Source: Devosia ginsengisoli
GTDB taxonomy: Bacteria; Pseudomonadota; Alphaproteobacteria; Rhizobiales; Devosiaceae
Reading direction: 5' to 3'
Assembly: GCF_024707105.1 (NCBI RefSeq)
Contig: NZ_JANQAJ010000005.1
Coordinates: 1-64,000 of the forward strand
Length of the DNA: 64,000 bases
Positions 24,006 through 32,525 of the stretch are shown in pieces. Each line of letters opens with the position of its first letter. Position 1 is the first letter of the stretch. The notes under the pieces were generated by a model that had not been told where the DNA came from, did not search any database, and worked only from the letters and a program-made list of their open reading frames with translations. A program made the position numbers and the translations under genes.

Positions 24006-24268
24006 TGCCGAAAATCGATCAGGTTCGCATTGCGGCTCACGCCTGGGACTATGCGATCACCCTATGCATCCGCACCCTGCCGCAGGGGCCCGAGCGCGAG
24101 GCGCTCGTTGCCTGTGACGAGCGCCCCACCATTGCCAATATTCGCGCGGCGTTGGCCATCGGCCTGGGCCGTTCCTGGCTGACGCTGATCGAAGCCGCGC
24201 TTGTCGAGATCGCGCTCGCCGCCATTGAAGACGTTCTCTACGAGGCCGATCATGACCATCGCGACTGA
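24005..24268 (+). CDS. Small helical protein of the FtsH-like cassette, unknown function
   Basis: The 87-aa protein (starting MPKIDQVRIAAHAWDYAITL) is largely helical, ending in an acidic/His tail. The ATG overlaps the FtsH-like stop by one base (TGATG), so translation is coupled and a shared function is likely. No family is recognised. It overlaps the next gene by 17 bp. Confidence 0.7.
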   Translation: MPKIDQVRIAAHAWDYAITLCIRTLPQGPEREALVACDERPTIANIRAALAIGLGRSWLTLIEAALVEIALAAIEDVLYEADHDHRD

Positions 24269-24857
24269 AACCCGGACCTTGATTGAAGCCACGCTCGATG
24301 GCGATTCTGAACTGGCGAAGCTGACCGTCGCCGGTTCTTCACCCGAAATGCTGGCCGTACACATCGCGCCGGGCAGGCCGAACAGGGCGATTGGTGGCAC
24401 CACCTATCACCGCAGGCCGCCGTTCCGCCGCGAAACAATTATCGAACTGGTGGTCCGCATGCAGCGCCTGCGCTGGCAGCGGGCGGCGCCGCTCACGCCG
24501 CTGGCCATGCCGCCGGTCGAGGCGGACCTGCAGGCCCTGCACCAGAAGCACAAGCGAGCGACGGTCGGCTTCGAGTGTCTGCCAGGGTGGACCGATCTGC
24601 TGGACGCCGCCTTTACCTGGCTCGACGAGATCGCCTCGGACCGGCAGTGGGCGCCGGACCAGATCAAGGAAAAATACGGCACTTTGCGATTCTACTGGCA
24701 TGGCGACCTGCCTGACCTCGGTGACGCGATCATCTCCGCGGCCGAGCACCTGTCGGGACATGTCTGCGAAGCCTGCGGCGCGCCTGGTTCGGAACAGAGC
24801 GCGAATGGCTGGCGGAGCACCACTTGCCCCGACCACAGGCGTCGGAGGCTGTCATGA
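24252..24857 (+). CDS. Cassette protein with C-terminal Cys/His zinc-binding-like motif
   Basis: The 201-aa protein starts at ATG 24252, inside the end of the previous gene. The C-terminal half contains IKEKYGTLRFYWHGD, a segment I associate with small phage or island proteins, followed by CEACGAPG and CPDH, spaced like a zinc ribbon. The N-terminal part contains a Trp/Arg-rich helix (RMQRLRWQRAAPL). Function unknown. Overlaps at both ends (17 bp with the previous gene, ATGA with the next) show it belongs to a tightly packed unit with the FtsH-like protease. Confidence 0.72.
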   Translation: MTIATETRTLIEATLDGDSELAKLTVAGSSPEMLAVHIAPGRPNRAIGGTTYHRRPPFRRETIIELVVRMQRLRWQRAAPLTPLAMPPVEADLQALHQKHKRATVGFECLPGWTDLLDAAFTWLDEIASDRQWAPDQIKEKYGTLRFYWHGDLPDLGDAIISAAEHLSGHVCEACGAPGSEQSANGWRSTTCPDHRRRRLS

Positions 24858-25144
24858 GCATCCTGCCCAAGGAAACCGTCGCTGCCCTCCTCCGTGAAGC
24901 GGAGCGCATCAAGGCCGGGTTCGTGCCTGGCGAAGCCGAACTGGCCAATGCGCCGCTCCTGAGCGGATGGGCCGTCCAACCTCTCGCCGCCGGGCTGGTG
25001 CGTCTAGTCGGCTTCGTCAGCGGCCATCCCCTCTTACCGGATGGCTGCATCACCACCTCGGCAATCCTCGCGGCTGATGAACAGGCGGGATGGGCCAGAA
25101 CCGTCAGCCGCTACTATCGGCTCGGTCCCAGGCTCGGGGAGTGA
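24854..25144 (+). CDS. Small cassette protein resembling DUF6634
   Basis: The 96-aa protein starts in an ATGA overlap with the previous stop. Its C-terminal part (GFVSGHPLLPDGCITTS, then EQAGWARTVSRYYRLG) matches the pattern I know for DUF6634 proteins of Rhizobiales islands (GHPxLxDG..xTS followed by GWARTxSRxYRLG). Function is unknown for that family. It is the fourth gene of the unit headed by the FtsH-like protease. Confidence 0.65.
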   Translation: MSILPKETVAALLREAERIKAGFVPGEAELANAPLLSGWAVQPLAAGLVRLVGFVSGHPLLPDGCITTSAILAADEQAGWARTVSRYYRLGPRLGE

Positions 25145-25161
25145 GACAATGAGGCAGGCCA

Positions 25162-25444
25162 ATGACCTGGGCTGATGCGGCCACCTGGCCAAGGCCCGAG
25201 GACGCCTGGCCGAGCGCTATCCCGGTGAGACGGTCGAGATCATCGAGACCTTCATCGACGAAACCGGGATACCCTTCGGGCGGTCCTGGCGCGCTATCGA
25301 ACCCTTGGTGGGCTGTTCGGGCCGGCACTGTTCGAGGCTCGGCAGAAACACGATCACCGCCGCCTCGCTCGTACCCGTCGTCCCGGCGAAAGCGACAAGG
25401 AATACAGCAAGCGAATGATGGTATGGAACCTGGACCCGCGGTAA
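25162..25444 (+). pseudogene. Small cassette gene broken by two one-base deletions
   Basis: From ATG 25162 the frame gives MTWADAAT, then the sense continues in the next frame as LAKARGRLAERYPGETVEI and FIDETGIPFG, then again in the next as AVLARYRTLGGLFGPALF and a basic C-terminus ending VWNLDPR at a TAA (25442-25444). Adding one base at about 25184 (C run) and one at about 25273 (G run) gives a continuous 94-aa protein. The coherent reading on both sides argues for a recent mutation or assembly error rather than chance. It is the last rightward gene before the convergent DUF927 gene. No family is recognised. Confidence 0.6.
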
Positions 25445-25506
25445 CACGGTAAAAGAGGTAACAACTGCCGTGGCCGTGGCGTGGGCGGGTTACCAGGTTA
25501 CCGCTG

Positions 25507-27747
25507 TTACCTCGGGTCCAGGGTGATGATGTAGAACTTCCGCAGCGCTGCGCCGGGCAGACGCGCCGGCGCATGCCGCAACATCCCCATGCGGATCAGC
25601 TCGTCTTTCATGCGGAGGGCCGGGATTTCGCCACACAGGGCGCGCCATCCCTCCGGCAGCAGATAGGCGGCCTGCGGCCCGGAGCGGATATAGCCCAGCA
25701 CGGGGCCTGGCGCCTCTCCGGCTTCCCAGGGCGCCAGCATGCCGGCATTCTGCTCCATCCAGGCCCGCGCCGCTTCGGCAGGAGAGGCCGGCCGGTGCTG
25801 GACGCGCGCCTTGTGCCAGTCCCATGCGCAGGCGGCCACGCCCGCCATGCCGCTGCCTTCCGGCCAAGGCAGCACCCCAAACCTGCTGGCCAGCTCGCAG
25901 GCGGCGGCAAGCAATCCCAGATTGGAAAAGACCCGGCGGGTGATGCCATCCGCGTCATCGGGGAGATGGTCCGCGATGAAGCGTTCACGATAGGTGGCCA
26001 GCAAAGCCCGGGATCGATCGGCGTCCTCGGCGAGAGCCGCAACAAAGGCTTGCTCGACTTCGCCCTGCGAGGCCTCCGCGGCGCGGTTGAGATGGTCAGA
26101 CAGGTCCGCACCGCTGGCATGGCCATGTATTGTGTCGAACAATCCATGCCCCTTGCCGGCATCGGCGTTGAGATCGATCAGCCGTACAGCCTGTCCCTCC
26201 CGCATGACCGGCGCGCTCGCGCGCTCGGCGATCTTTTCTTCGAGGCCGATCTCCCCTGAGGATAAAAAGGTCAGCTGCCAGGTCTGTGTGGGCAGGCCCC
26301 GGCCGGTGCTCCCCGATCGTTCGCGCCCAGCACCGTTCCCCAGCAGATATCCCGCCTGCACGGCAGCTTCCGGCGCGATCTGCGCGAGCTCATCGAGGAT
26401 GAGGATACGATTATGGTGGCGCGCGGCAACCGCTTCGAGGCCCGCTTCGGTGGAGCTCCAGGAGCGGATTTCCTTACGCGGAGGGCCATAGATAGACCCA
26501 GCCACTCGAAGGCCCGTCGACTTGCCGATGCTCGAAGGACCGCGCAGATGAACGCCAAAACTGGCCTGGCCCTGTAGCAGGCCAATGGCCAGGCCACCCA
26601 GGGCCGTGCCAAGGGCAATCGTCAGTCTGCTATTGCCTTCGGCGAAAGCGGCAATGTCCTGTCCCCAGGTCTCCAGCGCTTGCGGCGGCATACGCATCGC
26701 AGGCCTGAAAACTCCTTCCTGGACAGGCAGAGCACCTTTATCGGGTCCCATGGTGCCACGCGATCCCACATAGTGGCCGCCATGCCAGCCGCCGCGATCC
26801 ACGATGATGAACCTGCGCTCAACCTGCGTTCGGGCGAGTTCGGCCATCAGCGCCGATGCCAAGTCCGGGCGAGCCAGCTCGAGGCCGGCGTCGACGAGGC
26901 GCGCCACCACCTTGCGCGGAGACAGGAGCATATGCTCCTCGGCTACGGTCAGATGCCGCTCGCGTCCATCACGGTCCCGGAACCACAATAGCCGGCGCCA
27001 GCCGACCTGCCGCTCATCATGGGCAAGCGCGACGGCAACGACCGGACCGCTGACCCGGATCGGTCCGAGCTCTTCAGGCGACGTCAGCCAGGCACCGGAA
27101 TGGCGCACGACAAGGCTTCTCGGCATTGCGACGTCGTGAAAAACGACCATTGGGTCATCAATCCAGGAGCAGACGGCATCTGGGCCATGAATGGCATGGA
27201 GCTCCGCCCAGCCGAAATAAGGGGGTGGGACGATAATCTCTTCCACCCTGTGGCCGGCGCTTCCCATCGGACCGGACGCGGCAGCGGATTGCTCGGCAAT
27301 CAGCACCTTCATCCTAGGATGCGTCGCCAGCACCCGGCGACGAAGGTCCTGTGCGTCCGCTTCGGGCGGAACATGCAGAACGCAGATCCCCGATGCCACA
27401 TGAATAGCCATGGCATCCGCGAGCCTGCCTCGAACGATAATGGCCTCGGTCGGGCCGTGCAGGCTGCCGAAGATAACCGGCGCGCACGCTTCCCTTTTAG
27501 GCCAGGCATCACTGGCACCGGAAGGGTCGACAAGGCGCAGGCCGACGATGGTTTCGGAAAGATCGGAAATCGGCGCGACAAGATAATGTCCGATCTGCCG
27601 GAGCAGTAGCCGCGGCAGTCGATACCGCGCAAGATAGGCATGTGACGGGTCCGCGCCGGGGCAGCGCGCCCATGCCAAGGCGGCATCCGACGCGATGTTA
27701 GCGTCCGGCGGCTCGAGGGTCAGCTCTTGGATGTCGTGGGCAATCAT
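25507..27747 (-). CDS. DUF927-domain ATPase (phage/island helicase-primase type)
   Basis: The 746-aa protein has an N-terminal Toprim-like region (EAIIVRGRLADAMAIHVASG) and a DUF927-type NTPase core: SFGVHLRGPSSIGKSTGL with Walker A GPSSIGKST (403-411), then SWSSTEAGLEAVA, and Walker B NRILILDELAQ (446-456), plus the QLTFLSSGEIGLEEK sensor region. Proteins of this class are found in prophages and genomic islands and are thought to unwind DNA or prime replication. The gene is complete and convergent with the FtsH-like unit, ending about 60 bp from it. It suggests the cassette once belonged to a replicating element. Confidence 0.85.
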   Translation of the reverse strand: MIAHDIQELTLEPPDANIASDAALAWARCPGADPSHAYLARYRLPRLLLRQIGHYLVAPISDLSETIVGLRLVDPSGASDAWPKREACAPVIFGSLHGPTEAIIVRGRLADAMAIHVASGICVLHVPPEADAQDLRRRVLATHPRMKVLIAEQSAAASGPMGSAGHRVEEIIVPPPYFGWAELHAIHGPDAVCSWIDDPMVVFHDVAMPRSLVVRHSGAWLTSPEELGPIRVSGPVVAVALAHDERQVGWRRLLWFRDRDGRERHLTVAEEHMLLSPRKVVARLVDAGLELARPDLASALMAELARTQVERRFIIVDRGGWHGGHYVGSRGTMGPDKGALPVQEGVFRPAMRMPPQALETWGQDIAAFAEGNSRLTIALGTALGGLAIGLLQGQASFGVHLRGPSSIGKSTGLRVAGSIYGPPRKEIRSWSSTEAGLEAVAARHHNRILILDELAQIAPEAAVQAGYLLGNGAGRERSGSTGRGLPTQTWQLTFLSSGEIGLEEKIAERASAPVMREGQAVRLIDLNADAGKGHGLFDTIHGHASGADLSDHLNRAAEASQGEVEQAFVAALAEDADRSRALLATYRERFIADHLPDDADGITRRVFSNLGLLAAACELASRFGVLPWPEGSGMAGVAACAWDWHKARVQHRPASPAEAARAWMEQNAGMLAPWEAGEAPGPVLGYIRSGPQAAYLLPEGWRALCGEIPALRMKDELIRMGMLRHAPARLPGAALRKFYIITLDPR

Positions 27748-27939
27748 ACCGCCAGGGTGAGGCTATCCCTGGCAAGGCACAAACACCGCTATTGCAATTA
27801 TGGTCGGTTAGCCCAAAGCAACAAACGCCTCAGGTGGAGGACCTCGATGGTCCGAAATGGGGCCGTCTCCTGCCTGTCTGGATTTAGGCGCCGAATTACA
27901 GAAACCTGACGCTGGGTCGAATGGGTGAATCTGTCAGAA

Positions 27940-27998
27940 TCCGACCCCATATCAGCCGTACTGGCCGCCGTTGCGAGAGCCGTGTAAGCGGACATTTG
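27940..27998 (+). repeat. Dispersed intergenic element, copy D
   Basis: It contains CCGACCCCATATCAGCCGTA and, about 30 bp later, GTGTAAGCGGACATTTG, the two-block pattern of copies A-C. It lies in the gene-free stretch 27748-28169 between the DUF927 gene and the epoxide hydrolase. I see no credible gene in that stretch. Confidence 0.55.
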
Positions 27999-28169
27999 CC
28001 CGGCGCCTAGTATCCAACATCCAACTTCGCCGAGTATGCAGCCAAAGCCCTGGAGGGACGGGTGACGGTGTCGGAGCGGAAGTCGTAGCGGATAACGTTC
28101 ATGGCGGGCTCACAGCAAGGCGGAGCCTGGTTTTGCCAAGCCCCGCCCCGCTTTGCCTAGCCCTAGCCG

Positions 28170-29414
28170 TCAGCCAGCGAGGCTGGTGAAGAAGTCCCTG
28201 ATATCGCTGGCCAGGAGCTCGGGCTCTTCCATAGCTGGGAAATGACCGCCCTCGGCATGCTCTCGCCAAAACGACAATCTGGCTTCGGGGTCAAAGAGTG
28301 GCCGGGCCAGATCGTCGGCGTTGAAGGCCGAAGCGCCCTGCGGCGTGTCGGTCGGCGGCGCCCAGCCCATGGCCTTCATGCTCTCATAGACCGCATTGGC
28401 CGAGGCCGCGCCGCCACCGCCGAACCAATAGAGCGTGACATTGGTCAGCAGTTGATCGAGATCGACCGCATCTTCCGGCAACGCCTTGCCCGGATTGGTC
28501 CAGGCATCGAATTTCTCGACGATCCAGGCTAGCTGGCCGATCGGAGAGTCGTGCAGCGCATAACCCAGCGTCTTGGGGCGGGTCGATTGGATGCCGATAT
28601 AGCCCATGCTGTCGGGCAATGCGCCAAACTTGGCCCCGACACGGGCCTTCTGGTCGTCGTTGAGGACGGTGTTGGCGGAAAGATCGGCGCCCATGAAGGA
28701 GGCCACCGCAACGATGGTGTCGGTATCGGTCGCCATATGCACCCCAATCGCCTTGCCGGCGCTGACCTGGTCCAGTTGCCCGGCCACGTCCGCACCCATG
28801 TCGCTGCCATGGATGGCATAGCGCTCGTAGCCCAGGTCGCTCATCAGCCCGGCAATCGCCTGGGCGGTCTTGACCGAGGTCCAGCCGGCCTGGCTGGGGG
28901 CCGGCGACAGACCGAAGCCGGGCTGGCTGGGGATGACCAGGTGGAATGCCTGCCCCTCGGCGGGATTGGTCAGCGGCTCGATGACCTTGAGATATTCCAC
29001 CGCCGAACTGGGCCAACCATGGATCAGCACCAACGGAATTGCGTCCGGCCGGGCGGAGCGTACGTGGAAGGCATGCAGCACCTGGCCCTCATGCTCGAAA
29101 TTGACCTGCTCATACTGGTTGAGCTGGGCTTCGATGGCGCGCCAGTCGAAGCTGTTGGCCCAGTAATCGACGACGCGGCGCATATAGTCCTCCGGCACGC
29201 CGCGGGTCCACTGGCCAGGATCGACCTCGACCGGCCAGCGGGCCGAGCGCAGCCGCGCCTTGAGGTCAGCCAGTTCCTGTTCGGGAATGGCGATGCCCGT
29301 CGGCTGGGGTTTGGTGAGGCTCGATTGCGCCATGGCGGAACCCGAGCCAAGGCCGGCCGTGGCGAGGACGGCAATGGCAGAACTGGTAAAGGTGCGGCGA
29401 TTGATATTGGTCAT
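28170..29414 (-). CDS. Epoxide hydrolase (EHN type) with Tat signal peptide
   Basis: The 414-aa protein starts with a twin-arginine signal (NINRRTFTSSAIAVLATAGL) and is probably exported folded. The mature part has the EHN N-terminal domain (IPEQELADLKARLRSARWP) and the hydrolase fold: oxyanion HGWP (VLIHGWPSS), catalytic Asp in GSDMGAD, and His in EGGHFPAMEEP. These enzymes open epoxides with water. The start at 29414 is set by an AGGAGAGGAG site. No operon partner is seen on its strand. Export of such an enzyme is uncommon but known for this family. Confidence 0.9.
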   Translation of the reverse strand: MTNINRRTFTSSAIAVLATAGLGSGSAMAQSSLTKPQPTGIAIPEQELADLKARLRSARWPVEVDPGQWTRGVPEDYMRRVVDYWANSFDWRAIEAQLNQYEQVNFEHEGQVLHAFHVRSARPDAIPLVLIHGWPSSAVEYLKVIEPLTNPAEGQAFHLVIPSQPGFGLSPAPSQAGWTSVKTAQAIAGLMSDLGYERYAIHGSDMGADVAGQLDQVSAGKAIGVHMATDTDTIVAVASFMGADLSANTVLNDDQKARVGAKFGALPDSMGYIGIQSTRPKTLGYALHDSPIGQLAWIVEKFDAWTNPGKALPEDAVDLDQLLTNVTLYWFGGGGAASANAVYESMKAMGWAPPTDTPQGASAFNADDLARPLFDPEARLSFWREHAEGGHFPAMEEPELLASDIRDFFTSLAG

Positions 29415-29984
29415 TGGCTCCTCTCCTAGCGGCACCAGCGCCGCCTTTCAAAAGACCATGCGTCACCATCATGTCAGCCCATGTCAGCAGTCTGCGGCCG
29501 CTACGCCGGGCGCCCTTATTCGGGCTCCGGGCCACCAGCATGCCCTCGATGGGGGTGCCGCGGTCCTGCCGCGGCGTGGCCAATTCGAAGCGCAGCACCT
29601 TGCATGAGAGCTTCCGTGCCCTGAGGGCGATAAGAGACCATGCCATCATGTCTGCAGCATCTTAACCACGATCTGGAGGCTGACGCGATCGCCTCAATCC
29701 GCAGAAGGTCAGATTTGGAGGATTGAGAGCAGAGTTGGACGCTCAACTTCGATCGGGCATCCAAGAAATCTCGCGACGAAGGCTGTAGATGGTCAGCGAG
29801 GCTTTCGGAGTGCGTGGCATGGGTGAGTCCCTGCGGCACCATCCGGAGCATTTCGACTGGAAGCCGACAGTCCGCTTCCCACCCCTACGCCGCCGCTATC
29901 TCGGTGCTCAGAACCGTCGGTCTCCCATCGATTCAGTTGCCGCCGTTCAGGAGGACTTTAACGACTGCCGAAACCTGCCGTGAG
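29415..29984. other. Gene-free stretch with an AraC_N-like scrap
   Basis: No intact gene is visible. On the minus strand near 29527-29571 a short open segment reads RQDRGTPIEGMLVAR, close to the AraC_N segment of the intact regulator at 8962-9861 (TTPIEGVLIAR). It is the only recognisable part and is probably a remnant. The rest shows no conserved motif. Confidence 0.35.
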
Positions 29985-30140
29985 CAGCCTGCCGAAGAAG
30001 GGAGCAAGGGTGCGCTCGCCATGCTGGATGACGGGCTGATGGAGCGGTTTCCATTTGATGAAATCTACGGTCTTCACAATATGCCCGGCCTGCCGGTCGG
30101 AGATTTCGAAACCCGCCCCGGGCCTAGTCAATTCCTCAAG
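29985..30140 (+). pseudogene. Fragment of M20-family amidohydrolase (hippurate hydrolase type)
   Basis: About 47 codons read QPAEEGSKGALAMLDDGL, then ERFPFDEIYGLHNMPGLPVG and ETRPGP. This is the signature block of M20/HipO amidohydrolases (QPAEEG with metal ligands, then GLHNxPxLP). The upstream metal-binding domain and the downstream part are absent, so it is a decayed remnant. It has no start codon or neighbours that would make it functional. Confidence 0.7.
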
Positions 30141-30234
30141 CCGATTTGTCCACCCTCAGGGGCGCACTCCATATCGGCGTCCAATATTGACCCCCTGATA
30201 GCGATGCTGAGCTGATCCGGCGCGGCGAGGCTGG

Positions 30235-30513
30235 TCAGGGTTGCGGCGCCGGGCCGCCATGGGCTTCGCCGTCCGCGGCCGCCAAAACTCCGCTGGGGCT
30301 TTCCAGCATTTGCTGCCGGGTGAGAATGACCTCACCGGTCTCGACCAGATGAGCCATATGGGCGAAAAGAATCCGCCCCGAGGCAGAATATTTAAATTCG
30401 GAGACGCGGCCCTCACTGGGTGGCGCGATGTTTTGAGCGATCCCGGTGGCCCAAGAGAGCTTGCCGGCCCTTGTCGAACTGGGCGGCCTCGGTTTTGCGC
30501 GGGCGGTCGCCAC
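30235..30513 (-). CDS. Possible remnant or hypothetical protein
   Basis: A 92-codon minus-strand frame ends EFKYSASGRILFAHMAHLVE, then GEVILTRQQMLESPSGVLAA. The second half looks protein-like and could be the C-terminus of a larger enzyme; the N-terminal half is Arg/Pro-rich and less convincing. I cannot name a family. It may be another remnant in this debris region. Confidence 0.3.
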   Translation of the reverse strand: MATARAKPRPPSSTRAGKLSWATGIAQNIAPPSEGRVSEFKYSASGRILFAHMAHLVETGEVILTRQQMLESPSGVLAAADGEAHGGPAPQP

Positions 30514-30597
30514 GCGGCAGGTCTAGACATAGACCGCGTTACAACTGATCGCGAAGCCTTCGCCGATGGGGGAGAGCCGCAATTGATCCGGCAGGCC

Positions 30598-30906
30598 TTA
30601 ATAGCCCAAACCCAATCGGTTCAATTCCTTCCCGGTCTCGGGATCGAGGCGAACCACCACCATTGCCGCGTTCAGCCGGTTCTGTCGGCCATCCCGGTAG
30701 TGGACGCCGGCGACCCAGAGGTGGTCGTCGCCATCGACCACCATTGTGTCGCCGGTCACCACGATATTGCGCAAGTGGAGGGCAACCTCGCAGCCATCGT
30801 TGCCGATCCTGCCGCAGGGACTCGCGATCACCCAGAGCGTGCAAGCGGCGAGCCCGGCCACCAGCACGACCGCGACCAGGATCTTCCCGGTAGTGGGCCT
30901 AAAGAT
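30598..30906 (-). CDS. Small putative lipoprotein
   Basis: The 102-aa protein begins MIFRPTTGKILVAVVLVAGL and has a lipobox LAAC, so it is probably lipidated and anchored in the envelope. The rest carries two Cys (CGRIGNDGC) and beta-strand repeats (HLWVAGVHYRDG, AMVVVRLDPETG). Its ATG overlaps the end of the preceding secreted-protein gene by 8 bp. After its TAA, 24 more in-frame codons (GLPDQLRLSPIGEGFAISCN at the start) look coding and end in TAG; the gene may have been shortened by a nonsense change. Function unknown. Confidence 0.65.
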   Translation of the reverse strand: MFRPTTGKILVAVVLVAGLAACTLWVIASPCGRIGNDGCEVALHLRNIVVTGDTMVVDGDDHLWVAGVHYRDGRQNRLNAAMVVVRLDPETGKELNRLGLGY

Positions 30907-31261
30907 CATGGCAATCGCCCCAGACACGCCGCACCACCAGCGTCCTGCCCTCGAAATGGCCTTCCGCCATCACGCATCCACCCGTTTCGAACGCCCGTTC
31001 GATGCGCGCCCGATCTCGTTCATCGGCGCGCAACGGCGGCGGCTGGGATTGATTGCGGCGCGAGAGCGGCAGCTCGAACCGGCCGTCCTGGTAGATCCGA
31101 AAGACCCCATAGCGCGGGCACGGCTCCTGATAGCACATTATCCCGGTGGCCCCGAGACCCCAAAGGTTTTCGCCAGGCTCGGGCAGCGGTAGCAGTTCGG
31201 CCCGGGCGGCACCCGCAAGGCCGAGAAGCAAGGTCAGGGAGAAGACGATTTTGCCGAACAT
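30899..31261 (-). CDS. Secreted protein resembling DUF6438
   Basis: The 120-aa protein has a signal peptide (MFGKIVFSLTLLLGLAGAARA) and a mature part with the pattern CYQEPCPRYGVFRIYQDGRF, typical of small periplasmic DUF6438-like proteins, plus a second Cys pair near the C-terminus. The start at 31261 fits the signal peptide; an in-frame ATG 10 codons upstream is possible. It forms a two-gene unit with the lipoprotein and is divergent from the large rightward operon of secreted proteins. Confidence 0.7.
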   Translation of the reverse strand: MFGKIVFSLTLLLGLAGAARAELLPLPEPGENLWGLGATGIMCYQEPCPRYGVFRIYQDGRFELPLSRRNQSQPPPLRADERDRARIERAFETGGCVMAEGHFEGRTLVVRRVWGDCHDL

Positions 31262-31468
31262 GGGGGCCTCACATCGAAAGGATTTGATCATGAGACGGTC
31301 CCGCCTGGAAATTTCTTGGTAATGACAGCCAAAATTGAGGGCTGCGCAGCGTCCAATCATGGCAACCTGCGGCTACGACTAAACTTTTGGCTGGTGACGG
31401 CCGGGTGGAAAAATGGATGGCGCCACCAAACTTTGCTCCGGCTGACGCGTCTGACAAGGACAAGACCC

Positions 31469-32449
31469 ATGGAGCCGCCGATGCCTTCCAATATTTCGCC
31501 CGTCTTTGTCGCTGCCACCACCGCATCTTTGCTGCTTTTCTCGCCCGCAGCCCTCGCAGTGGAACCGGGTTTTGCCGCAGAGGCCAATCGCCTGTGCCGC
31601 GCCTCCATCGACGCCCGTGATCCATTCCTCTTCAGGACGGCGCAGGAAGAGGCGGTGGCGATCCTGGCCCGGCAGATGAGCGAACGGCAACCGCCCGATC
31701 CCGCAACGGCGCAAAGGCTGATCACGCTCCTCGCAGCCGTCAATCGAGACATCGGCGCGCTGGTTGACGGCCTCGAGGCATTGGCGCCTGCCAGCGACGA
31801 GGAGGCGGAAGCTCTCGGGCTTTATCTCGACTACGCCGAGGCGGAGATGGCGGAGCGCCTTGTACGCATCGGCTTTCTCGGCGATCTGGAGCATTGGCAA
31901 TGGCCGAACATCCACGATCTGGGCGTCGATGTTCCCGACAATGATACCTATCTGGCGGCGCTGGACCGGTTGGGTTTTCGTGATCGGGACTGCCAGCATG
32001 CGCTGTCCTCTCCCGGCAATCCGCCCGAACAAGCCGAATTCATCGCCGCGGTTGCGCCCATCTGCGCCGCCATTGTCGACCGGCGGCTGGGCAATGGTTT
32101 CGAGGCCTGGCGCGAATTGGGAGTGCAGGCCGTGCTCGCCGCGTTTCAGGATGAGGCCTTCGATCCCGCCGCCGTGCCGGCACTGCGCGCCATGGCCCGG
32201 GACTGGGTGATGGCTGAAAGCGAGCTGGCACGGATCGATGCCGCGCTGGCCCCGGACGCGGGGATCTGGCTGCAGGCGCTGGCCGACATGCGCGAACGAG
32301 CTGAACTCCTTGACCGACGCGCCGCTATCATTGCCGGAAACGATGCGAATCCGCCTGCCGAGGCTTTTCGCGTGCGCGCCAACCTGCCCGAATTCGAGAC
32401 GCTGGGTCTGGGGGAAACCAGCTGCATGGCCCTGCTTCGACATTTCTAG
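31469..32449 (+). CDS. Secreted protein of unknown function
   Basis: The 326-aa protein (or 322 aa from ATG 31481) has a signal-like hydrophobic start (PVFVAATTASLLLFSPAALA) and a largely helical, acidic mature region with few Cys. I recognise no domain. Both candidate starts have AAGGA or GGAG nearby. It heads the rightward run that leads to the ECF sigma factor and is probably part of the same envelope-stress or developmental group. Confidence 0.7.
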   Translation: MEPPMPSNISPVFVAATTASLLLFSPAALAVEPGFAAEANRLCRASIDARDPFLFRTAQEEAVAILARQMSERQPPDPATAQRLITLLAAVNRDIGALVDGLEALAPASDEEAEALGLYLDYAEAEMAERLVRIGFLGDLEHWQWPNIHDLGVDVPDNDTYLAALDRLGFRDRDCQHALSSPGNPPEQAEFIAAVAPICAAIVDRRLGNGFEAWRELGVQAVLAAFQDEAFDPAAVPALRAMARDWVMAESELARIDAALAPDAGIWLQALADMRERAELLDRRAAIIAGNDANPPAEAFRVRANLPEFETLGLGETSCMALLRHF

Positions 32450-32525
32450 ATTTTTTGTCGCTCCGGCCAAGCGTTCGCCGTTGTGGCGCGTCCTATCGAT
32501 ATAGACCCCAAATGAGGAGAGTTTC

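Noticed and set aside
29516..29851. 111-codon minus-strand ORF
   Set aside because: Only a 15-residue AraC_N-like scrap in an overlapping frame is recognisable; composition is otherwise random.
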